Under the pieces are notes generated by a model. The model saw only the letters and a program-made list of their open reading frames with translations, was not told the DNA's origin and searched no databases. From NCBI GenBank assembly GCA_001709035.1, contig LVKA01000008.1, positions 744,001 to 808,000 on the forward strand: 64,000 nucleotides of DNA, written 5' to 3'. The translations under genes and the position numbers were made by a program. Positions 27,443-38,109 of the stretch are shown in pieces. The DNA is from Candidatus Thiodiazotropha endoloripes. GTDB lineage: Bacteria > Pseudomonadota > Gammaproteobacteria > Chromatiales > Chromatiaceae. Numbering within the stretch: position 1 is the first letter of the stretch; the number at the start of each line of letters is the position of its first letter.

Positions 27443-27922
27443 ATGAGCGCTCTGGTCACCGATCCTCTGTTGGCTATACGTCCAATGCGGGAGGAGGATC
27501 TGGCACAGGTCTTCGCACTAGAGATTGAGGTCTACCCTTTTCCCTGGACCGAGGGGATCTTCCACGACTGCCTCAGGGTGGGATACTCATGCTGGGTGCT
27601 CACCATGGACGATCAGGTAATCGGCTATGGCGTGATGTCAGTTGTGATCGATGAGGCCCATATTCTGAATATCTGCATTTCACCGGAGTGGCAGAGGCGC
27701 GGGCTGGGTGAAAAGCTGCTGCGGCGGTTGATCAAAGTAGCGGAGCAGCATGGCGCAGAGACCGTGTTTCTTGAGGTTCGAGTGAGTAATCAGGTGGCAC
27801 TGCGATTGTATGAAAAGACCGGCTTCGTCGAAGTCGGTATGCGCAAAGCTTACTACCCTAATCACAACGACGACCGGGAGGATGCACTGCTACTCTCCCT
27901 CGAAAGATTCAGCGCTAAATGA
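27443..27922 (+). CDS. rimI: ribosomal protein S18 alanine N-acetyltransferase
   Basis: A 159-residue GNAT enzyme. It begins LAIRPMREEDLAQVFALE and has the RimI hallmarks YPFPWTEGIFHDCL and the acetyl-CoA loop CISPEWQRRGLGEKLL. The terminal VGMRKAYYPN is also typical. RimI acetylates the N-terminal alanine of ribosomal protein S18. It is coupled to the glycosylase gene (2 bp). Its 3' end overlaps the convergent metalloprotease-like gene by 8 bp. Confidence 0.93.
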   Translation: MSALVTDPLLAIRPMREEDLAQVFALEIEVYPFPWTEGIFHDCLRVGYSCWVLTMDDQVIGYGVMSVVIDEAHILNICISPEWQRRGLGEKLLRRLIKVAEQHGAETVFLEVRVSNQVALRLYEKTGFVEVGMRKAYYPNHNDDREDALLLSLERFSAK

Positions 27923-28598
27923 TTTCGTCGATGGTGGAGGGCGTGCTGTGGAGCGTTGCACTGCTTGAGACACCGTTGAATGCAGCAATTGCCCGGCTGT
28001 TGAATGGAGCCTCAATCAGCCGCCCCTGATCCCGCTCTTCTGCCGTACCATTGGATTGATTCTGTTGTGCCAACTCCTGCCGTCGGGCAGCACCGATTTC
28101 AGCCCGCGCCTGAGATGCCATGGCCGCAGCCTGTGCAGCGACCATTCTGTCCTGAGGGGAGGGGTCTGCCGGCGCCAAAGCGGCACGCCGCAGGGTCTCT
28201 GACTGGCGTAGTCGCTCTTCTGGGGTGCCGGAGTAGGAGGCGCTGATCGACACTTCGCCACCGACGGCATAACTTCGGCCATCCGGACCGGTCTGATAGG
28301 TGAAGCTGCCCCCGGATACCATGCCGGCTGCTGCGGCGCGATGTGCCGCTTCATGAGCCCTCACCTGCCGGTCACGCTGTTGCAGCTCTCTGACCTGAGC
28401 CTGCTCTTCCTGGGTCAGTTCGCTGCTCTGATTGGTCTCCCTGACCGGTCTTTGGCTTTCATTCTGTTTGCTTTCCGCCGGGGCAGTAGTCTCTCCAGAT
28501 CCCATGATATGGGGCTGTTCCCGACTCTCGACCGACACCCTTCCCGTTAGCTGGGATTGGCTGCCAAGCATCGATATTCTGCCGATTGAGAGGTCCAT
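27915..28598 (-). CDS. putative metalloprotease, CJM1_0395/SprA-related family
   Basis: The protein has 227 residues, a disordered Gln/Ser-rich N terminus and a family core from residue 65: QVRELQQRDRQVRAHEAAHRAA, with a zinc-binding HEAAH (82-86). A GGSFTYQTGPDGRSYAVGGEV block and an Ala-rich helical end follow. The family is annotated as a putative metalloprotease. No signal peptide is seen. It overlaps rimI tail-to-tail by 8 bp. Function is unproven. Confidence 0.75.
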   Translation of the reverse strand: MDLSIGRISMLGSQSQLTGRVSVESREQPHIMGSGETTAPAESKQNESQRPVRETNQSSELTQEEQAQVRELQQRDRQVRAHEAAHRAAAAGMVSGGSFTYQTGPDGRSYAVGGEVSISASYSGTPEERLRQSETLRRAALAPADPSPQDRMVAAQAAAMASQARAEIGAARRQELAQQNQSNGTAEERDQGRLIEAPFNSRAIAAFNGVSSSATLHSTPSTIDEII

Positions 28599-29069
28599 AG
28601 CACCTTATTAAATCTATTTACCCAATTAAATTATATCTACTGTTTGGGGCTCGGTATGAAAACGGTTGTACAATTTTTGAAATTCAGCATCAATTTAGGC
28701 GGTTTATTCCTTAGAATCATGGATAAACGGCTCCACTATTCAAACGATGCTTAATTTATAGTTCACTGGCATGCATAAGCAACACGTTATCTCGATCACC
28801 CGATACAGAGTGATGCTGAGGTGTTTGCGTTGGCGTAAAGCAACAACCAGAGGCGGGAAGTCAGCTGTATTGTTGTGTTGGCCCTAAAAATGAACTGCTC
28901 GTCGGTTATTTAAGTGAACAATGTTTTATTTGATCTGTCAGTTGTTACGAAGCGTGCTTTACCGCGAATCGCAACGGCTGACCGGACCCCGAAAGACGAT
29001 AAACCGTTAGTCCTTACAATTCAGCACCCTGAATTGTGCAGATACCCGCGCTAGTTGGATTACCGTGGC
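28599..29069. other. intergenic region with a hairpin
   Basis: About 470 AT-rich bases without a credible gene. It includes a strong hairpin at 29016-29037 and the probable promoter of the metalloprotease-like gene near its left edge. Confidence 0.4.
29016..29037 (-). terminator. possible terminator downstream of rpfF
   Basis: ACAATTCAG and CTGAATTGT form a perfect 9-bp stem with a 4-base loop, 33 bp past the rpfF stop on the minus strand. No T run follows, so it may instead be an mRNA-stabilising hairpin. Confidence 0.35.
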
Positions 29070-29969
29070 TCAGGCAGACAGGCTCTCCTTTACGGAGGGT
29101 TGTTGACTGGCCATCATCCTGGTCTGAGCTCTGACCAGTCTGGACATGGCATTGATGTCCCGATCGGAGAGAGAGAACGCGGCATCCACCCAGTGATCGG
29201 CAATATCGTTAAGCTCCTGCTTATCCAGCGGCATAACCCGATTACGCATATTCAAAACCGCTTTACGGGTGATGTTCGATCTCTTAAGGCGCCGAATAAA
29301 CTGTCGTAACGCTTCATCAAGCCTATCCTTTTCGGCAATCATATCGACGATGCCCATCTCGTAGAGCTTCTCTGCGGTATAGCCTTCCGCATTGACGATC
29401 ATCTTTTCAACCTCTGCAGGAGCGATCCGTCGAGAAAGGAATGAATAGGCTCCCATGCCGGGAAACATGTTGAATACCACTTCCGGGAATTTAAACTCGC
29501 TCCCTTCCACGGCTATGATGTAATCACTGGAGAGCGCAGCCTCGAAACCGGCACCCAATGCCGTCCCGTTCACCAGTGAGATTGTAGTGACATTGTTCAT
29601 GCCCAAGTTGCTGTAGTTACTGTAAAGTACATCGATACTCAGACGGGCGTATTGCGCTAGAGTCTCCCGATCGTTGTTTTTAATACAGTCGACAAAAAAA
29701 GCAAGATCACCACCCAGATTGAATACGTCGGGTACATCCGATGTAAAGATCAGGTAGTCTACTGGCTGATGAGCTCGATTATTCATACTAAATTGGTTGG
29801 TTAATCTTTTTTGAAAGGAGTCGATATCCCTAAGAAGTTGTTGAGAAAAACAAGGTATTTCGCCTGGATCCATAGCAAAAAGTTGAGCTTTAATATCTTC
29901 CTGATAGCTAATGTTCAGCGTTTTATAGCCGTGTTCAATTATTTCGATTGTCTGAGTAGGTGCAAGCAT
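29070..29969 (-). CDS. rpfF: DSF synthase RpfF (crotonase family)
   Basis: A 299-residue enoyl-CoA hydratase-fold enzyme. The catalytic pair of RpfF, Glu141 and Glu161 in Xanthomonas, appears here as E143 (GAGFEAALSSDY) and E163 (FKFPEVVFNMFPGMGAYS). RpfF makes diffusible signal factor, a cis-2-unsaturated fatty acid used for cell-cell signalling. A clear AAGGAG lies 10 bases before the ATG. It is divergent from a sensor kinase of the RpfC type, exactly the partner expected. No rpfG is adjacent. Confidence rests on the twin Glu motifs plus this context. Confidence 0.88.
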   Translation of the reverse strand: MLAPTQTIEIIEHGYKTLNISYQEDIKAQLFAMDPGEIPCFSQQLLRDIDSFQKRLTNQFSMNNRAHQPVDYLIFTSDVPDVFNLGGDLAFFVDCIKNNDRETLAQYARLSIDVLYSNYSNLGMNNVTTISLVNGTALGAGFEAALSSDYIIAVEGSEFKFPEVVFNMFPGMGAYSFLSRRIAPAEVEKMIVNAEGYTAEKLYEMGIVDMIAEKDRLDEALRQFIRRLKRSNITRKAVLNMRNRVMPLDKQELNDIADHWVDAAFSLSDRDINAMSRLVRAQTRMMASQQPSVKESLSA

Positions 29970-30261
29970 GATGATATTCTCCTTACTTGTGAGTCCACTG
30001 AAATAACTGCCATACTCTTGTGGGCAACTAACAATAACACAAGGATTTCACGACACTTAACTTAGTAAATAGTGATTTTTGAATGTGATTCATCCCAGGT
30101 TGTTACTTAATCGTAAACCAGTGGTGGAGGTTATCAATGCGGGTGTTCAGATATTTTGACGTGCGTTAGCTTATGAGTGGATTTTTTTTTAGGGAAAATT
30201 GTGTAATGACTTCAGGAACTCTGGTTCGTCAAACAATCATGTGAATTTTGAGTGATAATAT
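29970..30261. promoter_or_regulatory. divergent promoter region of rpfF and rpfC
   Basis: This 292-bp AT-rich gap must hold both promoters. I could not pick convincing -35/-10 boxes. A TGTGA half site occurs near 30081, but no matching half was found, so a CRP/Clp operator is not supported. Confidence 0.4.
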
Positions 30262-32814
30262 ATGGCTGGCATAACAAGAAAGCAGGTATTTTCACTCCCT
30301 AAACCTGATTTCATCTGCAAAGGTTTATCCGAGGAAGCGCTTCTTGAGTATGAGCAGGCACTCATTCGAGTGCTCTTCACCTTCTGCGTGGTTGTCTACT
30401 TCCTGATCCACAAATTTATCTACGCTGAACCTGGGTTGTTCAATACGGCTTTCTATCTGGCGGCCATCTACCTGTTGTTCTCGGTGGGCGTCGTATTCTC
30501 ATTTGTTTTCTATAAAGAAGAATCGAAAATGAGGAAATCGATCACCATGCTGGGTGATCATGGTGCAACCTGTTTGGCCATGTTCCGGGCGGGGGAAGCC
30601 GGTGCGCCGCTATTCACAGTCATACTCTGGATCACCGTAGGGTATGGTGCCCGATACGGTATGAAGTACCTCTACCTGGGAATGCTGTTCTCCGTTTTGG
30701 GGCTGTTCATACTGATCAATACGAGTGAATTCTGGTTGCAACATCCCATTATCGGATACGGGATGATTGTTACGAATATCATTATTTCAGGCTTCGTATC
30801 CCGCCTGTTAATGCAGTTGTCGGACGCAAAGGCAAAAGCGGAACAGGCTGATGAGGCTAAAGGACGCTTTCTTGCGAACATGAGTCATGAGATGAGAACC
30901 CCGCTGTCAGGCATCATCGGGATCTCAAATTTACTGCAAAAAGAGAAACTCCCGAAAAGTGCCAGTGCGTCAGTCATGACGATCAATCAATCCGCCAACC
31001 ATCTGTTACAACTGATCGATGATATCCTCAATTTCTCCAGAATAGAGTCGGGAATTCTTCATGTAAACAAAGCACCCTTCGACGTATATGAAGCGATTCA
31101 CACTGTCAGTGATACCTTGATGCCGGTGGCCAAGGACAAGGGGCTCGGTTTTCATGTATTTATCTCAACCGATGTGCCGGTCAATCTGATTGGTGATGCC
31201 AACCGGCTGAAACAGATATTGATCAATCTTTGTGGCAATGCGATCAAGTTTACAAAGCATGGCTATGTGGAGATCAAAGTCAACGCGCTCTCTGTGGATC
31301 AAAAGGAAGCTATCCTGAGGTTTGAGATCATCGATACAGGAATTGGCATACCCAGTAAGGCATTGCCTCATGTGTTTGATCGGTTCAATCAGGTCGATGA
31401 TTCCATCACCCGCCAGTACGGTGGCTCCGGTCTTGGCACGACGATTTCCAAAGAGCTGGTTGAGCTGATGAGTGGGCAGATTCATGTGCAAAGTGATTTT
31501 GGTAAAGGTAGCCGTTTCTATTTCGATATTCCGCTGCCTGTCGTGGATACTCCGGTCAATCAGGAGTTCTCCGACATAAAGTGTTTGATCTATACGGAAA
31601 ACAAATCTCTGACAAAGCGAATCGAATATTTCACATCACGTTGGGGTATGAATGTGTTGTCCACATCGGACTTGCACAACATCTGTCCGCTACTGGTTGA
31701 GAATGAGGGTGATAGCAGTGGATTGCCAATTCTGCTTGTGGATGGCTTATCGGTCGAAGGTGAGCTTGGGGAATTTCTGAAATATGTCAGGTTTGGCGTA
31801 TCGCAGGATGTGGATATCGTGCTGGTCGATCTTCAGGAGCAGAGGTCTAACTATGAGGATGTGGTCACGTCGATCGTAACGGATCTCACTACACCAAGAC
31901 AGCTCTTCAATGCACTTCATGCGGTCAACAGGAAAGTGGAGTTTCCGTCAGGCATCATAGATATCAGCGAAGCCAAAAAGGAGCACTTCAAAAAACTCAA
32001 TGTCCTGATAGCCGAAGATTCCCGTGTCAACAGAATGATACTGGAGGAGATGCTGAAAGCTCACCAAATGAATGTGATTTCCGCCGGGGATGGGGATGAA
32101 GCGCTCGATTTGTTCGAACACCACGACTTTGATCTGGCTATCGTAGACATGCAGATGCCGAATGTCGGCGGGTTGGATGTGATCAGAGAATACAACACCA
32201 TTTACGGTTTGTTCAATAAGATCCCATTCATTGTGCTGACTGCCAACGTGACTGCAAATGCCCGTAAAGAGTGTGAGCGTGCCGGTGCTGCAGCGTATAT
32301 GAAGAAGCCTATTGACGAAAGTGAACTGCTGAAAGTGATTTACCAGTACACCGGAGCCGAGGCCGATAAGGTTGCTGACAAGTTCTTCACTTCGACTGGT
32401 AACAGCGATAGTCGCTATTTCGATGAATCAGATGACGGAATATTGAACAGTCAGGTAGTTGAAAAGTTAAAACGCCTTGGATCAAAAGAGGGTGTGTTTG
32501 AAGGATTCATCCACAGTTATCTAGGTGACCTGAACACTTCACTGAAACACATACAACAAGCGATTGACGATAACGATTATGATCGCTATCACGATGAGTC
32601 TCACGCAATCAAGGGGGCTTCTGCAAACATTGGTGCGAATGAAGTCTTCTCAATCGCCAAAAAAACCAATGACGACTCTAAAAAGGAGTTTGATCAATTC
32701 GGAAAAGACCGCTATCAGGAACTGGTAAATGCCACATCGAGAGTGGAGAGGGCACTCAGAGAAGTACTGCAAAAGCACACTTCCTCTGATCCCGAGAGCA
32801 TTCTAAAGCAGTAA
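30262..32814 (+). CDS. rpfC: RpfC-type hybrid sensor histidine kinase
   Basis: The protein has 850 residues. The order is: short cytoplasmic N terminus, about five membrane helices (35-185), histidine kinase with H-box [15 protein letters not shown] (H209), and ATPase motifs ([30 protein letters not shown]). A degenerate receiver-like segment follows (about 430-560), then a true receiver with phosphoacceptor D629 (LAIVDMQMP), and a C-terminal HPt with H781 ([11 protein letters not shown]). RpfC detects DSF and signals to RpfG. It is divergent from rpfF. It is longer than the 726-residue Xanthomonas RpfC, mainly because of the extra pseudo-receiver. Confidence 0.85.
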   Translation: MAGITRKQVFSLPKPDFICKGLSEEALLEYEQALIRVLFTFCVVVYFLIHKFIYAEPGLFNTAFYLAAIYLLFSVGVVFSFVFYKEESKMRKSITMLGDHGATCLAMFRAGEAGAPLFTVILWITVGYGARYGMKYLYLGMLFSVLGLFILINTSEFWLQHPIIGYGMIVTNIIISGFVSRLLMQLSDAKAKAEQADEAKGRFLANMSHEMRTPLSGIIGISNLLQKEKLPKSASASVMTINQSANHLLQLIDDILNFSRIESGILHVNKAPFDVYEAIHTVSDTLMPVAKDKGLGFHVFISTDVPVNLIGDANRLKQILINLCGNAIKFTKHGYVEIKVNALSVDQKEAILRFEIIDTGIGIPSKALPHVFDRFNQVDDSITRQYGGSGLGTTISKELVELMSGQIHVQSDFGKGSRFYFDIPLPVVDTPVNQEFSDIKCLIYTENKSLTKRIEYFTSRWGMNVLSTSDLHNICPLLVENEGDSSGLPILLVDGLSVEGELGEFLKYVRFGVSQDVDIVLVDLQEQRSNYEDVVTSIVTDLTTPRQLFNALHAVNRKVEFPSGIIDISEAKKEHFKKLNVLIAEDSRVNRMILEEMLKAHQMNVISAGDGDEALDLFEHHDFDLAIVDMQMPNVGGLDVIREYNTIYGLFNKIPFIVLTANVTANARKECERAGAAAYMKKPIDESELLKVIYQYTGAEADKVADKFFTSTGNSDSRYFDESDDGILNSQVVEKLKRLGSKEGVFEGFIHSYLGDLNTSLKHIQQAIDDNDYDRYHDESHAIKGASANIGANEVFSIAKKTNDDSKKEFDQFGKDRYQELVNATSRVERALREVLQKHTSSDPESILKQ

Positions 32815-32922
32815 TTTATCGCACATCGATTATTCGGTAGAATGGCCCGTTTTTCGCCCCTCCCCTTAGGGGAAATCTCCGGTCGGCTAGAAAATTAGCT
32901 GCAAAGTTAGGAATTTATCGCA

Positions 32923-34509
32923 ATGGCTGATAGCAATTTATCCAATGAAATCAACAAGAGACGTACGTTTGCTATCATTTCGCATCCGGATGCTGGTAAG
33001 ACCACGCTAACTGAAAAACTGCTGCTTTTCGGTGGTGCCATTCAGATGGCCGGTACGGTAAAAGGCCGCAAGGCTGCCCGCCATGCCACCTCCGACTGGA
33101 TGGAGATGGAGAAAGAGCGTGGTATCTCGGTCACCTCATCGGTGATGCAGTTTCCCTTCGGTGATGAGATTGTCAATCTACTCGATACCCCAGGTCATGA
33201 GGATTTCTCAGAGGACACCTATCGCACCCTGACTGCGGTGGATTCCGCTCTGATGGTGATCGACGTGGCGAAAGGCGTGGAAGCACGCACCATCAAGCTG
33301 ATGGAGGTCTGCCGACTGCGCGACACACCGATTCTGACCTTCGTCAACAAACTCGACCGTGAGGGACGCGATCCACTGGAGATTCTCGATGAAATCGAAG
33401 AGGTACTGAAGATCAAATGCGCCCCGGTCTCCTGGCCGATAGGGATGGGAAAGCGTCTGAAGGGGGTCTATGACCTGCGTACGGATACCACTCACCTGTT
33501 CAGTGCCACCCATGGGGGCAAGATTCAGGTTGGTGAGGTGATTCAGGGTATCGACAGTCCCAAGCTGGATGAACTGATCGGCAACCAGGCTGAGGAACTG
33601 CGTGAAGAGATCGAGCTGGTGCGCGGGGCAAGCCATGAGCTCGATCTGGAAGCCTACGCCAAGGGTGAGCTGACGCCGGTGTTTTTTGGCTCTGCTATCA
33701 ACAACTTCGGGGTCAGAGAGCTGCTTGAGGCTTTTGTCGAGTACGCGCCGGGCCCGTTGTCCCGCAATACTCAACAACGCCTGGTTGAACCGATGGAGAA
33801 AAAATTCAGCGGCTTTGTGTTTAAGATCCAGGCCAATATGGACCCTCAGCACCGTGACAGGGTTGCCTTTCTGCGGGTCTGCTCAGGTTCTTACCGCAAA
33901 GGTATGAAGATGCGTCATGTGCGACTCGGCAAGAGTGTTCAGATCAGTAATGCGATCACCTTTCAGGCCGATGAGCGGCGCCATGTGGAGGAGGCCTGGC
34001 CGGGCGATATCATCGGCCTGCATAACCATGGGACCATCCAGATCGGCGATACCTTTACCGAGGGCGAAGAGCTGAAATATGAAGGTATTCCCTACTTCGC
34101 ACCGGAACTCTTTCGTCGGGTGGTGTTGAAGGATCCGCTCAAACAGAAGGCCCTGCTGAAAGGCGTGTTGCAACTCTGTGAGGAGGGGGCGACTCAGGTT
34201 TTCCGTCCGCTGAAAAACAACGACCTGATCCTTGGCGCGGTGGGCGTGCTGCAGTTCGATGTGGCGGTAGAGCGGCTCAAGCATGAGTACAAGGTCGAAG
34301 CGATTGTCGAGCCGGTTAATGTGGCCACCACCCGATGGATCGAATGTGACGATGAAAAGATGCTCGATCAGTTCAAGCAGAAGAACCACGACAACCTGGC
34401 GTTGGATGGGGATGAGCAGCTGGTCTATCTGGCGCCCACCCGGATTAATCTGGATCTGGCCACAGAGCGCTGGCCAGAGGTGAAATTCATGTCCACCCGG
34501 GAGCTTTGA
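32923..34509 (+). CDS. prfC: peptide chain release factor 3
   Basis: A 528-residue GTPase that recycles release factors RF1/RF2 from the ribosome. The GTPase motifs are G1 [13 protein letters not shown]3 [16 protein letters not shown] and G4 NKLDREG. The following domains match RF3 through to the C-terminal VKFMSTREL. The length is the usual one. It is monocistronic as far as can be seen. The 3' flank (34525-34553) carries a stretch resembling a widely dispersed proteobacterial motif (GCAAATGAACGCGAATAAG). Confidence 0.97.
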   Translation: MADSNLSNEINKRRTFAIISHPDAGKTTLTEKLLLFGGAIQMAGTVKGRKAARHATSDWMEMEKERGISVTSSVMQFPFGDEIVNLLDTPGHEDFSEDTYRTLTAVDSALMVIDVAKGVEARTIKLMEVCRLRDTPILTFVNKLDREGRDPLEILDEIEEVLKIKCAPVSWPIGMGKRLKGVYDLRTDTTHLFSATHGGKIQVGEVIQGIDSPKLDELIGNQAEELREEIELVRGASHELDLEAYAKGELTPVFFGSAINNFGVRELLEAFVEYAPGPLSRNTQQRLVEPMEKKFSGFVFKIQANMDPQHRDRVAFLRVCSGSYRKGMKMRHVRLGKSVQISNAITFQADERRHVEEAWPGDIIGLHNHGTIQIGDTFTEGEELKYEGIPYFAPELFRRVVLKDPLKQKALLKGVLQLCEEGATQVFRPLKNNDLILGAVGVLQFDVAVERLKHEYKVEAIVEPVNVATTRWIECDDEKMLDQFKQKNHDNLALDGDEQLVYLAPTRINLDLATERWPEVKFMSTREL

Positions 34510-34784
34510 TTTCTGATTGAAAGGTTCGCAAATGAACGCGAATAAGCGCAAATAGGATTGTTGAAATCAATCTGCTCCCTATAACGGTTTTTGACGGGAT
34601 GACGAGCTCTATTGCTGGGTTTTGAAGCGGGTAGTTTGCACTGTTTTTGCGGTGCTTGGGGCGCAATTGCGGGTGTTAAATTCCAGGATCGAATCGTGGG
34701 TTAGATGCATTGAAAATCGATTCGACTACACCATACTTATAGTAGAGGGCGTATATTTCTCGTCTTTGAGAGAGGAGGTAGTCA

Positions 34785-34994
34785 ATGTTTCTAATGCAGA
34801 AAAACAGTGAAAGAATGGTTGAAGTGCTTAGCCTGACTGACCTGTTCAACCCCAACCACAGCGAAATCGTTGGACGTTTCCATGCCGGTGAAGAGATGCA
34901 GGACGCCGAGAAGTTTATAAAAGCACAGATGCAGTTTCCATCCGGTGAACCTCTGCCTCAGTGTTGGCTGGATTCGGGTTACCGGCATCATTAG
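34785..34994 (+). CDS. small protein of unknown function
   Basis: A 69-residue protein with an excellent ribosome-binding site (GAGGAGGTAGTCA-ATG). The sequence (SLTDLFNPNHSEIVGRFHAG, then MQFPSGEPLPQCWLDSGYRHH) is soluble, with no signal peptide or membrane segment. I do not recognise a family. The strong Shine-Dalgarno and natural composition support a real gene. It stands alone between prfC and glgC. Confidence 0.65.
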   Translation: MFLMQKNSERMVEVLSLTDLFNPNHSEIVGRFHAGEEMQDAEKFIKAQMQFPSGEPLPQCWLDSGYRHH

Positions 34995-35480
34995 AGGGAA
35001 TGATCCGGGATTTCAGGTTGGCTGACCGTGCCGTCAACAGGCAACTCTGGGGTTGTCTGAAGGGGGTTTGTTTGCGCAGGCTGCCGTGTGAAGTCCTATA
35101 GGCCTTAAAAGATGCTGCGCCATCCTGGTGCGGTAGGCTGAATGAATTGACTCATCTGATTCAAAATAGTGCGCACAACCAACATGCGTCAGTTAGGTTG
35201 CGCGCCAGTCTGCTCCATTTGATCGCAATGCCCCATTCTGTTTGACTCTAACAATTAGATTATTCAGCAATATTTTACGTTGCACCCGGTTTGTCCGGTG
35301 TCGCAAAATCTTACTTTAGGATCGCCACAGGCGGGCTCTGATGCCACAGCCGGCTGAGCGCAATCACTATGATCGTCCGGTCTACCGGGTCTTGGGGCGG
35401 TTTGGTTGTATGGATTATAGAGTAGGACTGTTTTTTGCTTTAGTGTTAAACGATAGCGAAAAACAACACGGAGCGATCTG
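34995..35480. other. intergenic region with a dyad
   Basis: About 485 bases upstream of glgC with no credible gene. GCGCACAACC (35171-35180) and GGTTGCGCGC (35196-35205) form a near-perfect inverted repeat with a 15-base spacer, which could be an operator or a weak hairpin. Confidence 0.4.
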
Positions 35481-36698
35481 ATGCTTGAGAATACATTGAC
35501 AGTCATTCTTGCGGGAGGCCATGGTTCCCGACTGAAACCACTGACCCTGGAGAGAACCAAACCGGCGGTGCCATTCGGCGGTCAATATCGGATCATCGAT
35601 TTTCCCCTGGTGAACTGTCTACATTCAGGTCTTAGACGGGTGTTGGTATTGACCCAGTATAAATCCCACTCTTTACAGAAGCATCTCAGGGATGGGTGGT
35701 CCCTGTTCAATCCGGAACTGAGTGAGTACATCACGGCGGTACCCCCGCAGATGAGAACCGGTGAAAGCTGGTATGGCGGAACTGCGGATGCGGTCTATCA
35801 GAATCTCTATATGCTGAAACGAAGCGGGGCTAAACGGGTGCTGATTCTCTCCGGCGACCATATCTACCGTATGGACTATGCGCCACTGTTGGCGTTTCAT
35901 GAAGAGCACAGTTCCGGTGTGACCCTGGCGAGTATGGAAGTGCCGCTCAGCGAGGCGGGACAGTTCGGGGTGATGGGTGTGGATGAGCGGGGCAGGGTCA
36001 CCTCATTCGAAGAGAAGCCTGAAAACCCTAAACCCTATAAGCCGGGTGATAGCAATGCACTCGTCTCAATGGGGATCTATGTATTCTCCTTGGACCGTTT
36101 GATTTCGATCCTTGAGGAGGATCATCTGCAGCAGGACTCTGGGCACGATTTCGGTTTCGATATTCTGCCGAAACTGTTTGCTGAGGGTAGGATCTATGCC
36201 TATCGCTTCGGCGGCAAGGAGGGACGTGTCAGCCGGGACCGCTATTGGCGCGATGTGGGTACCCTGGACAGCTACTATGAGGCGAACATGCAACTGCTCG
36301 ACCCTCAGCCTTCCCTGGATCTCTATCAGCCTGAGTGGCCGATCAGAACCCACCATTCACAATACCCTCCAGCGCGTACGGTACCCGGTATCTCCGGCAG
36401 CGAAGGGATTTTCATCAATTCGATCGTTGCCAATGGGGTATTGATTGTTGGTGGGAGCGTGCAGCACTCGATTCTGTTTCCCAATGTACGCATCGGAGAT
36501 GAAGCGGTGATTCACAACTCGATCCTGTTTGAAGGGGTAGAGGTTGGTGATGGAGCGGAATTGGATAACTGCATTGTCGACAAGGGGGTTGTCATTCCAC
36601 CGGGTGAGCGCATCGGCTTTGACAAGAGTCAGGATGCCGAGCGCTTCTCCATCTCCGATAAAGGCATTGTGGTGGTGCCGAAAGGCTATCGGTTTTAA
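35481..36698 (+). CDS. glgC: glucose-1-phosphate adenylyltransferase
   Basis: A 405-residue enzyme making ADP-glucose, the committed step in glycogen synthesis. The nucleotide-binding start VILAGGHGSRLKPLT, the KPAVPFGGQYRIIDF signature and LSGDHIYRMDY are present, with the C-terminal left-handed helix domain (SILFPNVRIGDEAVIHNSIL). No other glg gene is adjacent. It is convergent with the secreted repeat protein, 16 bp away. Glycogen storage fits the sugar phosphorylase elsewhere in the window, but no direct link is shown. Confidence 0.96.
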   Translation: MLENTLTVILAGGHGSRLKPLTLERTKPAVPFGGQYRIIDFPLVNCLHSGLRRVLVLTQYKSHSLQKHLRDGWSLFNPELSEYITAVPPQMRTGESWYGGTADAVYQNLYMLKRSGAKRVLILSGDHIYRMDYAPLLAFHEEHSSGVTLASMEVPLSEAGQFGVMGVDERGRVTSFEEKPENPKPYKPGDSNALVSMGIYVFSLDRLISILEEDHLQQDSGHDFGFDILPKLFAEGRIYAYRFGGKEGRVSRDRYWRDVGTLDSYYEANMQLLDPQPSLDLYQPEWPIRTHHSQYPPARTVPGISGSEGIFINSIVANGVLIVGGSVQHSILFPNVRIGDEAVIHNSILFEGVEVGDGAELDNCIVDKGVVIPPGERIGFDKSQDAERFSISDKGIVVVPKGYRF

Positions 36699-36714
36699 CT
36701 TTTGACACTCACCA

Positions 36715-38109
36715 TCAGCGCGGGAAGAAATCCCGAAAATAGTAGAGTATCGCCGCCCGCTTCCACTCACCCTGGAAGGGGACGATCTCTCCCGCTGGTG
36801 ATCCATTGATCCAGACCGTGCCATTCTGCTCGATCAGCCCCACCTGGTCACCGGAACGCCAGACCTCTCCATTCGATTCCAGGCTGCCGACCTGGTTGCC
36901 GTCGAACCAGACATCACCGTTTGGCTCGATGGATCCACGTTCATTGCTTTCGATCCAGATCTTACCGTTATGGGTGATATCCGCCACATCATAGGCATCG
37001 ATCCAGATACTGCCATCGCTTTCACTCTCAGCGGTAACCGATCCATTGAGCCAGTACTTTTGTGCGATGGGCCCCAGAAACTCTTTGGTCACTGGGGGGC
37101 GTTTCTTGGCTGCGCGGGCAAAATACCTCGCCTGCTCCGCCGCGAGGGGTGCCAGCTCATCGAGCTTGGTACGTGCTGACTCGATACGCTTGAGTTTATC
37201 TGCACGTGTCGGGCTGCCTCCACCAAACAGCTCATCAAACACAATCAGGACAGATCCGGCACGCAGTGCATCGTCAAGCCGCATCCTGTTGTTCTGCAAC
37301 TTCCCATCACCGGCGAATCGATAGGCACCATTCTTATCACCCGGCTTGACGCCGTTGATCATGTCCGCCATGTAGAGCATGGATTCAATCGTGCCCTCAT
37401 TACGTTGAATCTGTTGTGAAATGGTCTGCTTAATATTGCCCTGGAAGAGTTCGCTCACCCAGCGCCGGACACGATCAGCATCAGATTTCGAAGCCGCTCC
37501 TGACTTGAGAGCCGAATCGATGCTTGCCAGGTCACTCTGCAACTGTGTGGTCTGCAGTCCTTTCATCTGCCTGGCCCAAGTTCTTGCCTGTTCAGCTGTG
37601 GCGCTATCTGGCAACTTGGGTAGATGGTTGCGTTGATATTTCGTCATCAGGAGATCAAGATCGACAGGCTCAACCGCCGGGGCAGGTTGTGCTCTGACGG
37701 TTGGCGGTTTGCTCGCAGGTGGTGATTTATTAGCAGGATGAGATTTACCTGCAGGTGGCGTCTGAGCGGCCTCAGCCTGTTGCCGTTGTGCATTCCAATC
37801 GTTGGCAATTTCAACCATGCTGGCTTGCAGCGTGCCCCACTGTTTCACGGCATTGGTATACTCGGGCAGGGATTTGGATTGGGTGGTCTCGAGATGCTTG
37901 GCGGCTTTATTGAGCTTGGCACTGAGTCGATTGTAGCTTGGCACATCCCCTGGACGCAGGCGATCCAGCCCTTGTTCAACCTGTTTGAGTGTGCGTGTGG
38001 CCAGGTTCAGATCGGCATCCATGGCCTGTGCTTGTGCAGACAATACGGTAAGCAGAATCAGACACAGTCCGGCAATGAATCCTCGAATGGCGCTCATTGT
38101 ATAACGCAT
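36715..38109 (-). CDS. secreted protein with C-terminal NG-x-VW beta repeats
   Basis: A protein of about 464 residues. The start is set at ATG 38109 behind AAGGAGG; a signal peptide follows (AGLCLILLTVLSAQAQA). The mature part has a helical N-terminal half, a Pro/Lys-rich linker near 110-140 (PPAGKSHPANKSPPASK), another helical domain, then five to six tandem units of about 17-18 residues. These follow the pattern IExNGxVWxxGxxxGS (GKIWIESNERGSIEPNG, then DVWFDGNQVGSLESNG). The repeats look like a beta solenoid or sheet. No known family was recognised. It is probably periplasmic or on the surface. Confidence 0.7.
   Translation of the reverse strand: MRYTMSAIRGFIAGLCLILLTVLSAQAQAMDADLNLATRTLKQVEQGLDRLRPGDVPSYNRLSAKLNKAAKHLETTQSKSLPEYTNAVKQWGTLQASMVEIANDWNAQRQQAEAAQTPPAGKSHPANKSPPASKPPTVRAQPAPAVEPVDLDLLMTKYQRNHLPKLPDSATAEQARTWARQMKGLQTTQLQSDLASIDSALKSGAASKSDADRVRRWVSELFQGNIKQTISQQIQRNEGTIESMLYMADMINGVKPGDKNGAYRFAGDGKLQNNRMRLDDALRAGSVLIVFDELFGGGSPTRADKLKRIESARTKLDELAPLAAEQARYFARAAKKRPPVTKEFLGPIAQKYWLNGSVTAESESDGSIWIDAYDVADITHNGKIWIESNERGSIEPNGDVWFDGNQVGSLESNGEVWRSGDQVGLIEQNGTVWINGSPAGEIVPFQGEWKRAAILYYFRDFFPR

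Noticed and set aside
30070-30110. CRP/Clp site between rpfF and rpfC
   Set aside because: Only one TGTGA half is present.
34622-34810. 62-codon frame upstream of the small gene at 34785
   Set aside because: No ribosome-binding site; it overlaps the start of a better-supported gene.
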